Part shown: in pieces, positions 33,888 through 45,331 of the stretch
Layout: each line of letters starts with the position of its first letter
Position numbering within the stretch: the stretch's first letter is position 1
From: Magicicada septendecula
Lineage: Eukaryota; Arthropoda; Insecta; Hemiptera; Cicadidae
Reading direction: 5' to 3'
DNA: 64,000 bases
NCBI GenBank assembly: GCA_034769895.1
Contig: CM068373.1
Span: 435,407,080-435,471,079, forward strand
Translations under genes and position numbers: made by a program
Notes under the pieces: generated by a model
What the model saw: the letters and a program-made list of their open reading frames with translations, nothing else
Databases searched by the model: none
Told to the model about the DNA's origin: nothing

Positions 33888-36800
33888 TGTACGGAGGGAA
33901 CCGCGTGGAACAGCCGAGAGCGTTCTCCCCCCACCCCCACCTGCTAGTCGTGCAGGTATAACATCAGTCAAGGCCGAGCTAAAGTACGTTTCAGAGTATT
34001 TGGAGAACACTTGAAATACTCATTAGCACTGTGAGGATGGAAAATTGCTAGAACACGTGCGCTACGTATATAAGGAACAGAGGCTGGCTTTGTCAGATCA
34101 GTTTATGTCGGGCGATGTACTCAGTGAGTTCAAATGGCTATTAGGCTACTGCAAAGTGATTATTGTGGGGGACTCTAATAGTTGACACTATTATTGCGTG
34201 TAGACAAATTTAATTTGAATTATTGTACGAGTATAATCTTGTTGAATAACTTGTTGATTACAAACTGTTATTTGTGATAAACTAAAGCTGGGCTTTAGTG
34301 ACTTCGTTGGTGTCTGTATTTTGTTTTTCCACTGTACCATCAGACGATCATCGTAACAGTGGTGTCAGAAGTATGACAGAACCGGTAACAATGGAAACAG
34401 CGAACACCTTGTACAAGACTAGTGTAATTTGTAATTAGTTGGTAAACAATGGATGCCAGTCAGATGCTGGAAAATGTTCAGGCGCTACTGTTGCAGACAG
34501 AGAAACGACAGGATGGGAAACGCAGACAGGAGGCGGAAGAAGCAGGAAAAAACAAGATAAAAAACGTAAGCAGGAAGCAGATAAAACGGTTCTGTCAAAG
34601 CTCTTTTTAAAGCTATACGAAAACAGTTCAACAACATACTACTGCAGAGTTGAGTCTCCTATGTGGTGACTTGGGCCAATTACTCAGCGATCTGAATGGC
34701 CAAGAGGTAAGATTGTCTATAGTAGAAAAATCTGTGTCAAATATAGAACAGTGTCTACAAAAATATCTGTGGTAGAAGAAGCCATGTAAAATAAAATATC
34801 TGAAGTAGAGGGGCTGTAACAACTATAAAAGATTCAGTTGAAAACATAGAAGAGCAAATTAAAAATGAAGTTGAGCAATTCATGAAGATACAACCAAAAG
34901 AAATTGCTGAACCGACTGCACCAATAGTAAAGACAAAAAAAGACATAGAAAATAAGACAACTGAGAAAGTCACTTTGCCGCCTGCACTTGGGGCAGTTCT
35001 TGTCAAGGCCCCAACCTTTGATGAAAGCACTCACTGGCGACATATCTTTGGCAATTTGAAGCTGCTGCTAGCGCAGATAATTGGACGGACTTGCCAATAA
35101 TATCTTGCTTTAAAAGGACCTGCCGCAGGGCTACTACGGAAAGTGCCACCTGATAGCCAGAACACCTATGCCGAATTGATAAAAACTTTAGAATTACGGT
35201 ATGGTGATAACCATTTGCGAGATGTGCACTGCACTCAGTTGAGAGCAAGGCAGCAGCATTCCAGGGAGAGTCTTCAAGAGTTTGAAGAGAGTATCAACAG
35301 ACTAATTAGACTGGCCTATTCTGAAGCGCCAGAAGATTTTCGAACGAGGTTTGCGATGCAGACATTTACTGATGGTGTCCGAGATAACGAACTACAGCAA
35401 GTGTTACGAATGGCAAGACACCAGAACAGTGCGGACGCCCTGGTACATGCTTTGCAATTTGAGGCCGCCAAATCAGCGTCTGGTTGGACAAGTCATAAAG
35501 TGCGCGCGCTTCTTTATATGAGGAAGAAGAAAAAGGAACAGAGACTCGACGGTCGGCGCCACAGAATAAAATAAGAAAGGATGGAAGACCGAAGTGTTAT
35601 AGATGTGGGAAACCTGGACATCTACAACGAGATTGTCGGGTTAGAATTCAGCAGCAGGGAAACGAGCAATAGTCGGTACAACGGTGCGTGTGCTGACTAA
35701 CTGGAGGAACGAAGCCCCTAGACAATACGCAATTTCTACACTTCAGGAAAACAGTGGGAGCTTGGTAGTTACCGGATTTGTTCAAGAAAGGCCAACCTCG
35801 ATTACAGTTGACACAGGCGCAACAGTTTCTACTGTGCGCCCCGACGTGGTGAAAGATCTCAAGCCAATCTGGTGCTCTTGCAGCTTGCGAACAGCTACTG
35901 GACGGCCTGTAAAAGTGTATGGAAAAGTGGATATACATCTACGCCTCGGTTGACTTTAGTTTAATCATCAAGTACTTGTTGCAGACATTGTGGATGAAGC
36001 AATTCTTGGTGTGGACGTTACGAACGCATACGGATTTATAGTCGACTTCAAAAACAATGTCTTGAGAATCGGAAAAGAAAAGGTAATGCTCTCCACAATG
36101 AGTACATCAGAAAACTCGATGGACGTGATAAATCAAGTGGCCGTAACTGTCCCGCCAAACTCCGAAAAGATCAAAAGATCATCATGGTTAGAACTGAGGT
36201 AGATACTAGGGGCAACCAGTGCTCTATATTCGAACCCGAGGTAGTCAGCACACCGGGGATACTAACTGCCAGAAGTTTAGTAAAACCTGGCGAAACCGGA
36301 AATGTACCTGTTAGAGTGGCGAATATTTTGGATCAAGCTGTCACTATACAAAACAATACCTAGGTAAAATGTCTCTTGTCTCCTGGGTAGCCGGAATGCC
36401 ACAACGAAGAGCAAGTGGTTCGGATACTTCCAAATTACCAGAGGAAATGTAGGAATTATTGAAAAGATCTTCTAACGACCTCTCAAGTGGTCAGGTAAAA
36501 GAACTCAGTTTTTATATGAATTTAAATATTCTTTTGCAGTTCGGGGTCAGTCATTGGGAATAAACTCTCTTGTACAACATCGCATCAATACAGGTGATAC
36601 AACACCGAACGCCAACATCCTCGAAGACCTTCATTAGCTAAGCAAGAGGAAATGTTATTTAGTACAGGACATGTTAACAGAAGGAATAATCGAGCCTTCG
36701 TCAAGTGCTTGCTCTTCTCCGGTAGTGCTAGTAGCGAAGAAGGACGGAGGATTAGGTTTCTGCGTAGACTACCGGAGGTTGAATGACTTGACAAAGAAAA

Positions 36801-37890
36801 ACTTGACTTACCCACTACCTCGCGTTGACAATACACTCGACACGCTGCCTGGAGCTCAGTGGTTTTCCACATTGGACCTGAAGAGTGGATATTGGCAAGT
36901 AGGTCTTCATCAAGAAGGTAAGGAAAATACCGCTTTCTCGACCCCAAGTGGCTTATTCCAATTTAACGTTATGCCATTTGGACTCTGTAATGCACCGGTA
37001 ACATTTGAAAGATTGATAGACCTGATACTCCGAGGCCTGATATGTAAAACTTGACTTGTTTATATAGACGATGACGTACTCATCGGGAAGACTTTCAAAG
37101 ATCATTTGGAAAACCTTAACTAAAATTCACGGTGCCCAACTGAAGCTGAGCCTGAACCTTTGGGTTCACTATTCGTCTGGTTTCGGCAGCGGGCGTTAGT
37201 ATGGATTCCAATAAAGTAGACACCGTAAGAGACTGGCCAATTCCGAAGTTCGGAGATTCCTGGCGTTTCCTGCACGTATTAGGCTACAGACGTTTTGTAA
37301 AATGTTTCGCTGCTATTGCTAAAGCACTACGTGAGCTAACGGAAAACAAACGACACTTCCAGTGGTCGAGAGAATGTGATCAAGCGTTCAAGAATTTGAA
37401 GATTGCATTAAATTCGCAGCCAATTCTCGCTTTCCCAGCTTCCGAAGGGAAGTACATCGTAGACACAGACGCAAGCAATACTGGTCTAGGAGCAGTTTTG
37501 TCTCAAGTGCAAAACGGTGAAGAACGGGTAATAGCGTATTACAGCAAGACGCTTTCTAAATCAGAGAGAAATTATTGCGTTACAAGGAGAGAGTTGCTGG
37601 CAATCGTCCAAGCTTTGGAGTACTTCCATAAAGACATCTGTGGAAGAGAATTTTCACTACGCACCGGCCGCGCTTGGATGGCTCTTAAGATTTAAAAATC
37701 CGGAAGGGCAGTTGGCAAGGTGGCTCGAACGTCTCCAACAGTACAACTTCAAGATACAACATTGGCGGGAGCGCCTGCATGGTAATGCAGATGGCTTATC
37801 TCGAAGACCGTGCCCGGAAGACTGCCGACATTGCCACAGAAAGGGTTCTTATCTCCGTTACAGAACCCGGAAGCTTACCGGATACGAGTA
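33888..37890 (+). mobile_element. Gypsy-type LTR retrotransposon, front portion, broken
   Basis: Probable 5' LTR 33888-34358 (TGT start, ACA end, TATA-like GTATATAAGG near 34063), then a primer site TGGTGTCAGAAGT at 34360. Parts in order: gag (about 34430-35560), CCHC zinc knuckle (about 35600-35640), protease with VDTGATVS (about 35800), reverse transcriptase (about 36680-37080) and RNase H (about 37430-37800). No integrase or 3' LTR is seen; the copy stops near 37890, where another repeat begins. It is an old fossil with several (at least five) breaks, in intron 1 of the aminopeptidase gene. Confidence 0.85.
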
Positions 37891-38103
37891 GCAACCGGTA
37901 AAAAGACTCGGGTATTTTTCTGCTAAGACCTGCCGTACGTATGGTTCTCTGTCGCTTTGGGCCTCTGAAGAAGATCCCCCGGGGGCTGGGACTGAAACGT
38001 AAGCCGACTATGTTGCTAGTTAACGGCAACCGTCCACAGCCTAACAGCCCGACTTTATTTCAACTTAACAATGTTGGCACCGGACGTGTAAGCCTACGTT
38101 ATA

Positions 38104-38455
38104 AAAAATTTACAGGCATTGTACAAATGCAATGCACAGAGAAGGGTATTGAATGTGCTTCAGTAAATCTAAAAAATATATATATTTATGTTCATTCACC
38201 AATCAATGAATTCATTCTTCATTCACCAATCAATGAATTCATTCTTCATTCACCAATCAATGAATTAATTCTTCATTTACCAATGTACAGATTATAAGTT
38301 AAATGTAGTCGCATTCATAAGCAAAGTTTTATATGTGTACTACGTTATTGACAACAAAGAAGTAGTTTCTATGGAAACTCATTGGTTCCCATTTTCGATC
38401 ACGCACCAGCGGTCGTTTTCAAATGTGCGACACGTCCTTATAAACATTTTCAATG
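38104..38455. repeat. Dispersed repeat, copy 2, with a 27-bp triplication
   Basis: Same repeat as 20085-20352. It differs by three tandem 27-bp units (38191-38271; each begins TTCATTCACCAATCAATG) where copy 1 has a single related unit. It lies directly after the truncated Gypsy copy. Confidence 0.8.
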
Positions 38456-38669
38456 TTAAAAAGGGAATATAATTCTAAAGGCTGTGCTCAGACGATCTGT
38501 GACATAGCCTATATGTTCACACGTCACGTTCGTCGCCGACGGGGAAATTTAAAGCGCGGCTGACCGAACACAATATAACGATCCGGTATTAAATAAAACA
38601 AAAACTCTGTGTGCAGCGTGTTAGATAAAGAGATCACTACTGTGTTATCGAAGTAATTATTCAACTTAC

Positions 38670-38730
38670 CGGTACAAGAGATCAACACTGCGCTAAGGAC
38701 GATGAACAGATTCATAGCGCTCAGCGACAT
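38670..38730 (-). CDS. Aminopeptidase N-like, exon 1 (signal peptide)
   Basis: Minus strand, ATG at 38730. It encodes MSLSAMNLFIVLSAVLISCT, a typical signal peptide, then one base before donor CCG|GTAAGT. The dangling G joins exon 2 to make an Asp codon, so the phases agree. An upstream in-frame ATG at 38754 would add eight residues but lies only nine bases after the predicted transcription start, so 38730 is preferred. Confidence 0.8.
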
Positions 38731-38760
38731 TTTGGGCTTCCTACTGCTACTCACTCTCCT

Positions 38761-38795
38761 ACTGAAGTGGAAACAGTCTGTGTGTTACTTTAATA
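38761..38795 (-). promoter_or_regulatory. Core promoter of the aminopeptidase gene (TATA and TCAGT initiator)
   Basis: On the minus strand TATTAAAG (38795-38788) stands 32 bases before the A (38763) of TCAGT (38765-38761), the arthropod initiator. Spacing is ideal. The start would give a 33-base leader before the ATG at 38730. Confidence 0.6.
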
Positions 38796-40473
38796 CGTGT
38801 GGTGCGTGTGTGCACGCGGGTGCGTGCAATTGTATTGAACCGGATTTAAAATGTATGTGCACGAGGAAAATATGTAGCAAGATTTCCTTAACTTCTAATT
38901 GTACAGCTGGTATCGGTATGCAGCGTAGAACTTAAGTCATTATGTTAAAGTTATCACGTCACTCGTCTTTGTTAGGAAAACATGTAAATCCGTGTCTGTG
39001 CAAAATTCGACGTTACCAGATTAGCTTGGAATATGGTAAATTTAATATATTTCGAGAAAGAGGATAAACCTTATCGAATTTAACAAATATTCAGTAGCAC
39101 TGACACATTAAAGTTGTTACCCAGGGGCGTATTTACGGGGGAGGGGGGAACGAACGGCACCGAACCCCCCCCACACGGTCGAAAAAATTTGACGAATTTT
39201 GCACAACAAGTGACACAGCATTTGCGTATACCTTTGAAGTATGAAATATAGAAAACTCAATTCAGTCAGTATCTTCTAAGTCGTTATTACCGTTTACTTT
39301 AATGGTATTGACTTCTGGATGTTGTCAGACGTCTTCAGCCACTTTAAAGATTGTAATGTTGACTAGTCTTAACATGTTTTCTTCTTTTGTATGAAGCCGA
39401 CTCGACCGGACTAATTATGCTAATAAAATATTTTATTTAATATTGATTTTAGCGAATGTCTGTTACAAAAACCATCTCATGTCGATCGTTGTAAGCTTCT
39501 GCAGTTTATAATTTGTGTATACAAATTTCCTGCAGTAATTGGCACTGCTCCTCCGGTCCAGAAGTGGCTTTGTAGATCAGTTTCGCTTTAAACCAGAAAG
39601 TTGTGTCATCTGCATCTCTGAAACTAGTTCACTCCTTTTTGATAATAACGTCTCCTTTTTGTACCACTGAAGTACGCAGGAGCGGCAGGCAGTATAAGTT
39701 GCCTAAGTGAGTCGTTTGCCGTATAAGGAAGATGTGTTGCCAGCACTACGTTTCAGATATTCATTGTTGGTCCAGTGTGTGATTTTTACGATGTGAGATA
39801 GGCCCACCTGTTACTTTTCTTCTTCTCTATGTGCCGAGCTCGATCGCCCGACCGTTGGCGATCATTCGCTTCTCTTTTTTCTGCCAAGCGAAACAGCTCA
39901 TCCGCGCTTTGGATGTCGGTCCACGCCCTTGTGTTTCTTGGGTGTTCTCTAGGTGCGTCTATGGTCAACAGAATGTAGGGATTATCCCAATTAGGAGAAT
40001 CGAGGAGCGCCGGCGGTAGGGTCGAGATGTCTGATTCAAAGTGATCAATTTTTAATTTACTTTTGAATAATATGGACCCACTTTAATAAATAGTTGGGAT
40101 TTTAAGTATATACAAAAAAAGAAAAAGAGTAAATTTTTTAAAATACAATACTTTTACTAAAATTGGTTAGTTTACCCATAATTTTTACTTTCATTGTGGT
40201 CAAGCCTTTTAGCAAAATATAATAGTCTATTTATTACACTCTTTAGTCTTTTTCTATACATTATTTTTAAAAATAAATAAATACAGTTCATGTAAATAAA
40301 ATATGAACCTAATTTTCCGTCTGGCGCTGAAAATATTCCGAGAAGTATTCGAAGTATAAAAACTTGCGTTGAATAAACTATACGTTTATACATTAAACCA
40401 ACTGTCGCTTTATAATGTCACAGGACAATATCACATTCGCTCAATATGTTTCTATTCCCGTCACTGACAGCTG
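38796..40473. other. Upstream region of the aminopeptidase gene
   Basis: No gene recognised. The first few hundred bases may hold the promoter-proximal control region. Around 39790-39970 on the minus strand a stretch (DELFRLAEKREANDRQRS) resembles the tail of a LINE protein, too weakly to call. Confidence 0.4.
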
Positions 40474-40873
40474 AATTCAGTTAGGAATGGCAGTGTTGTA
40501 CAATATATCGATATATCGGTTAACCGATATATCGTTAGTAATATATCGATGCCTTCGATATATCGGTTAAAATATGTCGATATATCGACAATTACCGTTA
40601 TATCGACGATTTTTATAAACAATGACAATAATATCGGAATTATACCTATTATTTCTGCTTTTGAGTGGTTTATTTAATCGTAGTTCTTGTTCTAGGATTA
40701 TGAAAGAGATATTTATGTTAAAATTAATTGGAAAAAGGATTTGTAAAACTAAATAAATGCTTCAAAATAATTGTTATTTAGAAAATTTACAATTAAAATA
40801 ATTATTACATTGTCTACACCTACATTAGAATAATGCCCTTGTCAACATAATATATCGTTTATTCGTTTTAATT

Positions 40874-42408
40874 TTAATTATTTTCAAATTCTTCTGGTAA
40901 AGACCCCAAAAACAATAATTTTCCCAACATTTTTGGGCTTAGCCTATTTCTGTTCAGAGTAGCCATGGCCCCAGCTTTGGAAAATAGCCTCTCCGAAGGC
41001 ACCGAAGTGGCCGGAATGGTAAAACCTTTTTCAGCCAGTTTAAACAGATTGGGATATACGTTTTTCATATCTTCCCAAATTATTAGTGGGTCCTGGTTTA
41101 AGCTTGAGACTGACATATCCAAATATTGGGTAATTTCATCAGCCTTGTCTTTTTTTTTAGATTTGTGGGCGACATTTTTATGATGTGCCCACAAATCTAT
41201 CATGGCAGGTTCGGAGCTGCCGGCATCTGAATCAGAACTTGAGTGTGAGTCAGTTTCTTGAATTTTGCTAATTAAATTTCTTAAATGACTAAATAGTTTT
41301 TCTGTTGCCATCGGGTCCTGTAGGTGAATGTTTTTAAATCTTGGGTCCAACACTGTGGAAAAAGCCCACAAAAAATTGTCTTCCCCTTTAGAAAAATGTT
41401 TGTCCATTTCTTTTAATACATTGTTTTTCAAAGTTATACCAATGCTGCTGGTGACTATCATGTTGGCATAGATTTCCAATGAGCACTTCAGCATTGGTAT
41501 AACTTTGCTTAAAGTGGTATATTTCTCACCACTAAACTCAATAGTCATTTTCTCAATAGGTTGTAAAATCTTAATTATTTCTTTTAAGGTCTCTACCTCA
41601 ACCGCGCTTGTCATAGTAGGCGAATCTACCAAGACAAGTGATGTGTGGCGAACTGCAGGGAGCATCTCCACAAATCTGCATAACATATAATATGTGGAGT
41701 TCCATCTGGTTTTAATATCAAGGATCATTTTCTTAATGTTTCCCTCCGGAACTTCCTCTTTCTTAAAATATTTTCGCAGCTCATCACTTGCCTTGGTAGA
41801 GCGTTTAATCCAAACCACAATGGATATGACTTTTGTAATTAAATCATTAAGCCCCTCAGTAGTTTTCAACGCATTTTCACACACTAAATTTAACGTATGG
41901 GCAAAACATCTTATGTGGCAATCAGTGGAAAAAGTATCTGTTATTGCTTTGACAATATTGGCGCCATTGTCAGTAACAACAGCAACTATTTTGTCATTAG
42001 TGATTTCCCATTGATTTAAAAGGGATTGCAAACGTTCAGAAATAAATCTGGACGTGTGAGATTCCTCTAGATGAATTACTCCTAAAGCACACGCTAATAC
42101 TTTGTGATTATAAATGAAATGAACCGTCACACCCAAAAAACTACGCATTTGAAAATCAGTCCATATGTCAGTCGTTAAAGATAAATGTCTGAGATTTTTT
42201 AATACATTTTTAAAAGCTAAGCTAATTACGTCATATTTTTTTTCAATTAATAACTTAATTGAATTTCTTGTCGGCACCTTGTACCTTGGGGAAACAGTCT
42301 TCATTAATTTTAGAAAGCCACATCCTTCCACTGCTGAAAATGGCAGGTTGTCTTTGTATATAAATTGAAGTATGGCCTCAGTTATTTTGGTGTTCTGATA
42401 TCCTCCTT
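40874..42408 (-). CDS. hAT transposase, exon 3 (catalytic core and dimerisation domain)
   Basis: 511 residues after acceptor TTGCTTTCAG. RNase H-like core: LTTDIWTDFQMRSFLGVTVH (first Asp), VVTDNGANIVKA (second Asp), IRCFAHTLNLVCENAL, and KTRWNSTYYML. The C-terminal dimerisation box is IPATSVPSERLFSKAGAM followed by NRNRLSPKMLGKLLFL. Exons 1-3 give a 668-residue protein, the usual size for ZBED-type hAT transposases. The protein binds the element ends and moves the element by cut and paste. Confidence 0.92.
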
Positions 42409-42522
42409 CTGAAAGCAAAAAAAAAAAAAATCAATCAGTTCTACCTCATATACATACATAGCATAGGTATGCAATGAAAATAGAACAAGGAAACACAAAC
42501 AGGTGAGTACATAATTATTAAC

Positions 42523-42757
42523 CTGCAAATGAAGACGCTGACTTAAACAATTTGGCTATTGTCGGTTGAACTATTGATGTCGATGGCATTTTGGTTTTGC
42601 TGATGTTGCTGCTTTGAGTTTCTTGAGTTTGAGGTTCTTTGTGTTCGTCTTGAGACGTAGAGGTAGTAGTAGTAGAGGAGTCCAAACCCAAAGTGCTCGC
42701 GGTCGTGTCTAAAACGTCATCCTCTTTCTCCTTATCTTCGCGGGAAGAACTTGTACT
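42523..42757 (-). CDS. hAT transposase, exon 2 (linker)
   Basis: 235 bp between acceptor TGGTTATTAG and donor GCAG|GTTAAT. It continues the phase-0 end of exon 1 and leaves one base that completes a Glu codon with exon 3. It encodes a Ser/Thr/Gln-rich linker (STSIVQPTIAKLFKSAS at its end), as found between the BED finger and the core in this family. Confidence 0.85.
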
Positions 42758-43360
42758 CTAATAACCAGAGAAACAGAAAAAGCATTAATTTTGTGAAATT
42801 AATTTTCATCATCATCAATATTATTATTTTGTTTTTACTAAAACTATGTTTCTATAGGAATTAGGAACTGTATCTGTATGTAGCCATGTAGGTTAGGTAC
42901 CGACTACAGACCTACAGTATTATTTACACGGAAAAAAACCATAAATTTAACAGGGAGTTTAGTTCGTAATATTTACAAAGTCATTTTCCGTGAATTTAAG
43001 AATAGGCCTATAATAGCTCTCGTGTTAAAGTCAAAAGTCAGGGATTATATTAATACGATTATACTCAGCGTAAGTAATAAACGGCGAACTAGTGTTTACA
43101 GTAACTACCTTATTTGGTAAACACAATAATAGTTGCATCGAATACGGAAATAAGGAAATGAAATAATAATGTAAATACAAATTCAGGAAATAATGGTTTT
43201 ATGAATTCAAATTAAATTATTCTCGAATATTCTGGCAATTTCCATGAATTTGTATTTTAGGCGATAATTTCAATAAAAAATTGTAATTCGCTAACATTTC
43301 TATAAAAAAGGTAATTACATACGTGCAATTTGCAATGTGTAGTATTGTTTAATAACTTAC

Positions 43361-43597
43361 CGGAAAACCTATTCTTGGTTTCTTGATTGCTTGCGGTAGC
43401 GAAGTGGGCGTTGAGGATGAAGATGTCGATTTCACCTCATTAAACAAAACGGGATGTTTTTGCTTTAAATGGGCGACCATGTTAGTGGTATTCCCCGATG
43501 TTTTCAACTTTTTACCACACGTTTTGCAAATGGCAACGAGATTATCTACCCCACCAGACTTCTCAAAAAACATCCATACAACACTTTTCGGAGGCAT
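43361..43597 (-). CDS. hAT transposase, exon 1 (BED zinc finger)
   Basis: 79 codons from ATG at 43597 to donor CCG|GTAAGT. BED-type DNA-binding finger: aromatic SVVWMFFEK, then Cys24 and Cys27 (AICKTCGKKL), then His43 and His48 (AHLKQKH). Serine-rich tail. Confidence 0.9.
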
Positions 43598-44002
43598 TTT
43601 TAATGGATAAAACGTCGAAACTCGAAAGCCGGAATAAAGACGTTAACAGGTTAACACGTAAACAACGGACTAAAGCGTTGCGTGTGACGGTCGACGGACG
43701 AGTGACGGTGACGACTGACGACTGTGTGGTGTGAGTTGTGACCTATAGGCAGTGCCAGTGTAGGTACGAGGCCGTAGAGTCCTAGGGAGTCTGCGTGAGC
43801 GTGACCTCACGAAAGGCCTACGGCCACGAATCCGTGTGTTAACACTGTTAAGTGTTAACGTGTTATTTTGTTAAGTTAATGTCTGAACCGATATATCGGT
43901 AAAATATATATCGATATATCGTACCCACATATATCGATATATTCTAAAATATATCGATATATTTAAACATATCGATATATCGTTGCCATCCCTAAATTCA
44001 GT

Positions 44003-44269
44003 AGTATTCTAGCTTTTGAACAATGCGCTTCGTTTGTAAATCCGTTTACTATTTTTGTAATTATTTTTAAATTCTAAAGGTTTTTCACTATTTATTTTAA
44101 TTAATAATTCTACATTACATTATTTAATACACTTTAACATTATTTACTTCAGTTTTATATTTCTTTTTGCCTATCGTTAGAGAAACAGAATCCAGTTGCT
44201 GAAATTCAATTATTTGTTGTTCATTCACAAGGTATAACCAGAGTTTTATGTTAAAATTTTATTCAAATG
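44003..44269. other. Spacer, nothing recognised
   Basis: AT-rich sequence between the hAT target site and the piggyBac relic. Confidence 0.4.
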
Positions 44270-45225
44270 TTTTTCAGTGTTTCACTGTTCATTTTTTACT
44301 TTATTTATTTAATAATAATTTTTTAAGCCAACATCTTTCATCCGCCGGTGTTTATGAATCTTCCCAACCCTCTGGTGAACTTGGATTGGAAGCTCAACAG
44401 AGTGCTACCCTTCCCTTCCCAACCTCTTCTGACGAATCCTCTTCATCTGTTTCTTGGTCATCTACTACTCCCAACCTTCCAAATATTCCTTTTACTGGGT
44501 CGAGATAATTTTTTCATGAACATCCAGGAAATGACCCTATTGATTTTTTAAATTTATATTTTACGAGCGAATTTTTCGAATTGATAATTCGAGAAAGTAA
44601 TTCCTTTGCAGAGGAATTATTTCTTCGGGGCGCTTCTCAGAGAGCTCGAATTGCCAATTGGAAAGACTTGAATCTGGAAGAATTCAACAAATTTTTGGGG
44701 ATCATGTTCTTGATGGGAGTAATTAAATTAAATAGGATCAATGACTATTGGCATACAGACGAAATGTTCAAGTTCACGTATATGTCATCACGGATGTCGC
44801 GAGATAGATTTCTCAACATTCGTCAGGCATTTCGTCTCGCCGAAAATCCAAAGTTGGTGATCCTAAACCTCTCGATCCAATGTATAAAATACGTCCCATT
44901 CTTGACCATTTCCACCAGCGGACGGAGAGTTTGGTTTACCCAGACAAAAATTTGTGTATAGATTAGTCAATAACTCCTTGGAGAGAGGTAGAATTAGCTT
45001 CCGTCAGTATATACCGCAAAAACGCCATAAAGATGGTATAAAATTGTATATGCTGTCGGAACCTAACGGACTAATGCATCGTTTTTTAATTTATGCAGCT
45101 TCACAGGATCCTGAAGTTAGTGGCCAAGGACATGCTGCAAAAGTTGTCCATAAATTAGTGAATGATTTCAAACGGTTTTGTCATTCCCTATATATGGAAA
45201 ATTATTGTAACCTGGCAAAAATGTT
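44270..45225 (+). pseudogene. piggyBac transposase relic
   Basis: FFHEHPGNDPIDFLNLYFTS then NWKDLNLEEFNKFLGIMFLM and INDYWHTDEMF match the N-terminal half of piggyBac (DDE_Tnp_1_7) transposases. SRMSRDRFLNIRQAFR and, in shifted frames, YPDKNLCID and RGRISFRQYIPQKRHKDGIK continue the core with YPDKNLxxDES-like spacing. At least three frame changes are present and the protein stops before the C-terminal Cys-rich domain. No inverted ends were found. Confidence 0.8.
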
Positions 45226-45331
45226 ATTTTTGTTTTTTATTGTAAAGTGCACGGAACGGCAATACTACAAGTGTGACACAAAAATCTGAAATAAATAAAA
45301 GCGTTTTAAAATCAACAAAATTTATTGAGTT

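Larger units (their letters stand above)
40482..43994 (-). mobile_element. hAT transposon (ZBED-like), apparently complete
   Basis: Ends TAGGAATGGCA (left) and TGCCATCCCTA (right), flanked by a perfect 8-bp duplication AATTCAGT (40474-40481 and 43995-44002). 3513 bp long. Both ends carry arrays of the palindromic motif ATATATCGATATAT, probably transposase binding sites. The three-exon transposase on the minus strand reads through without a visible break, so this copy may be autonomous. Confidence 0.93.

Noticed and set aside
39120-39180. CAGGGGCGTATTTACGGGGG resembling a hAT end
   Set aside because: No partner inverted end or 8-bp duplication was found, so the element cannot be bounded.
39790-39970. 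Minus-strand stretch resembling a LINE protein tail
   Set aside because: Similarity is limited to a few charged residues around DELFRLAEKRE; not enough to call.
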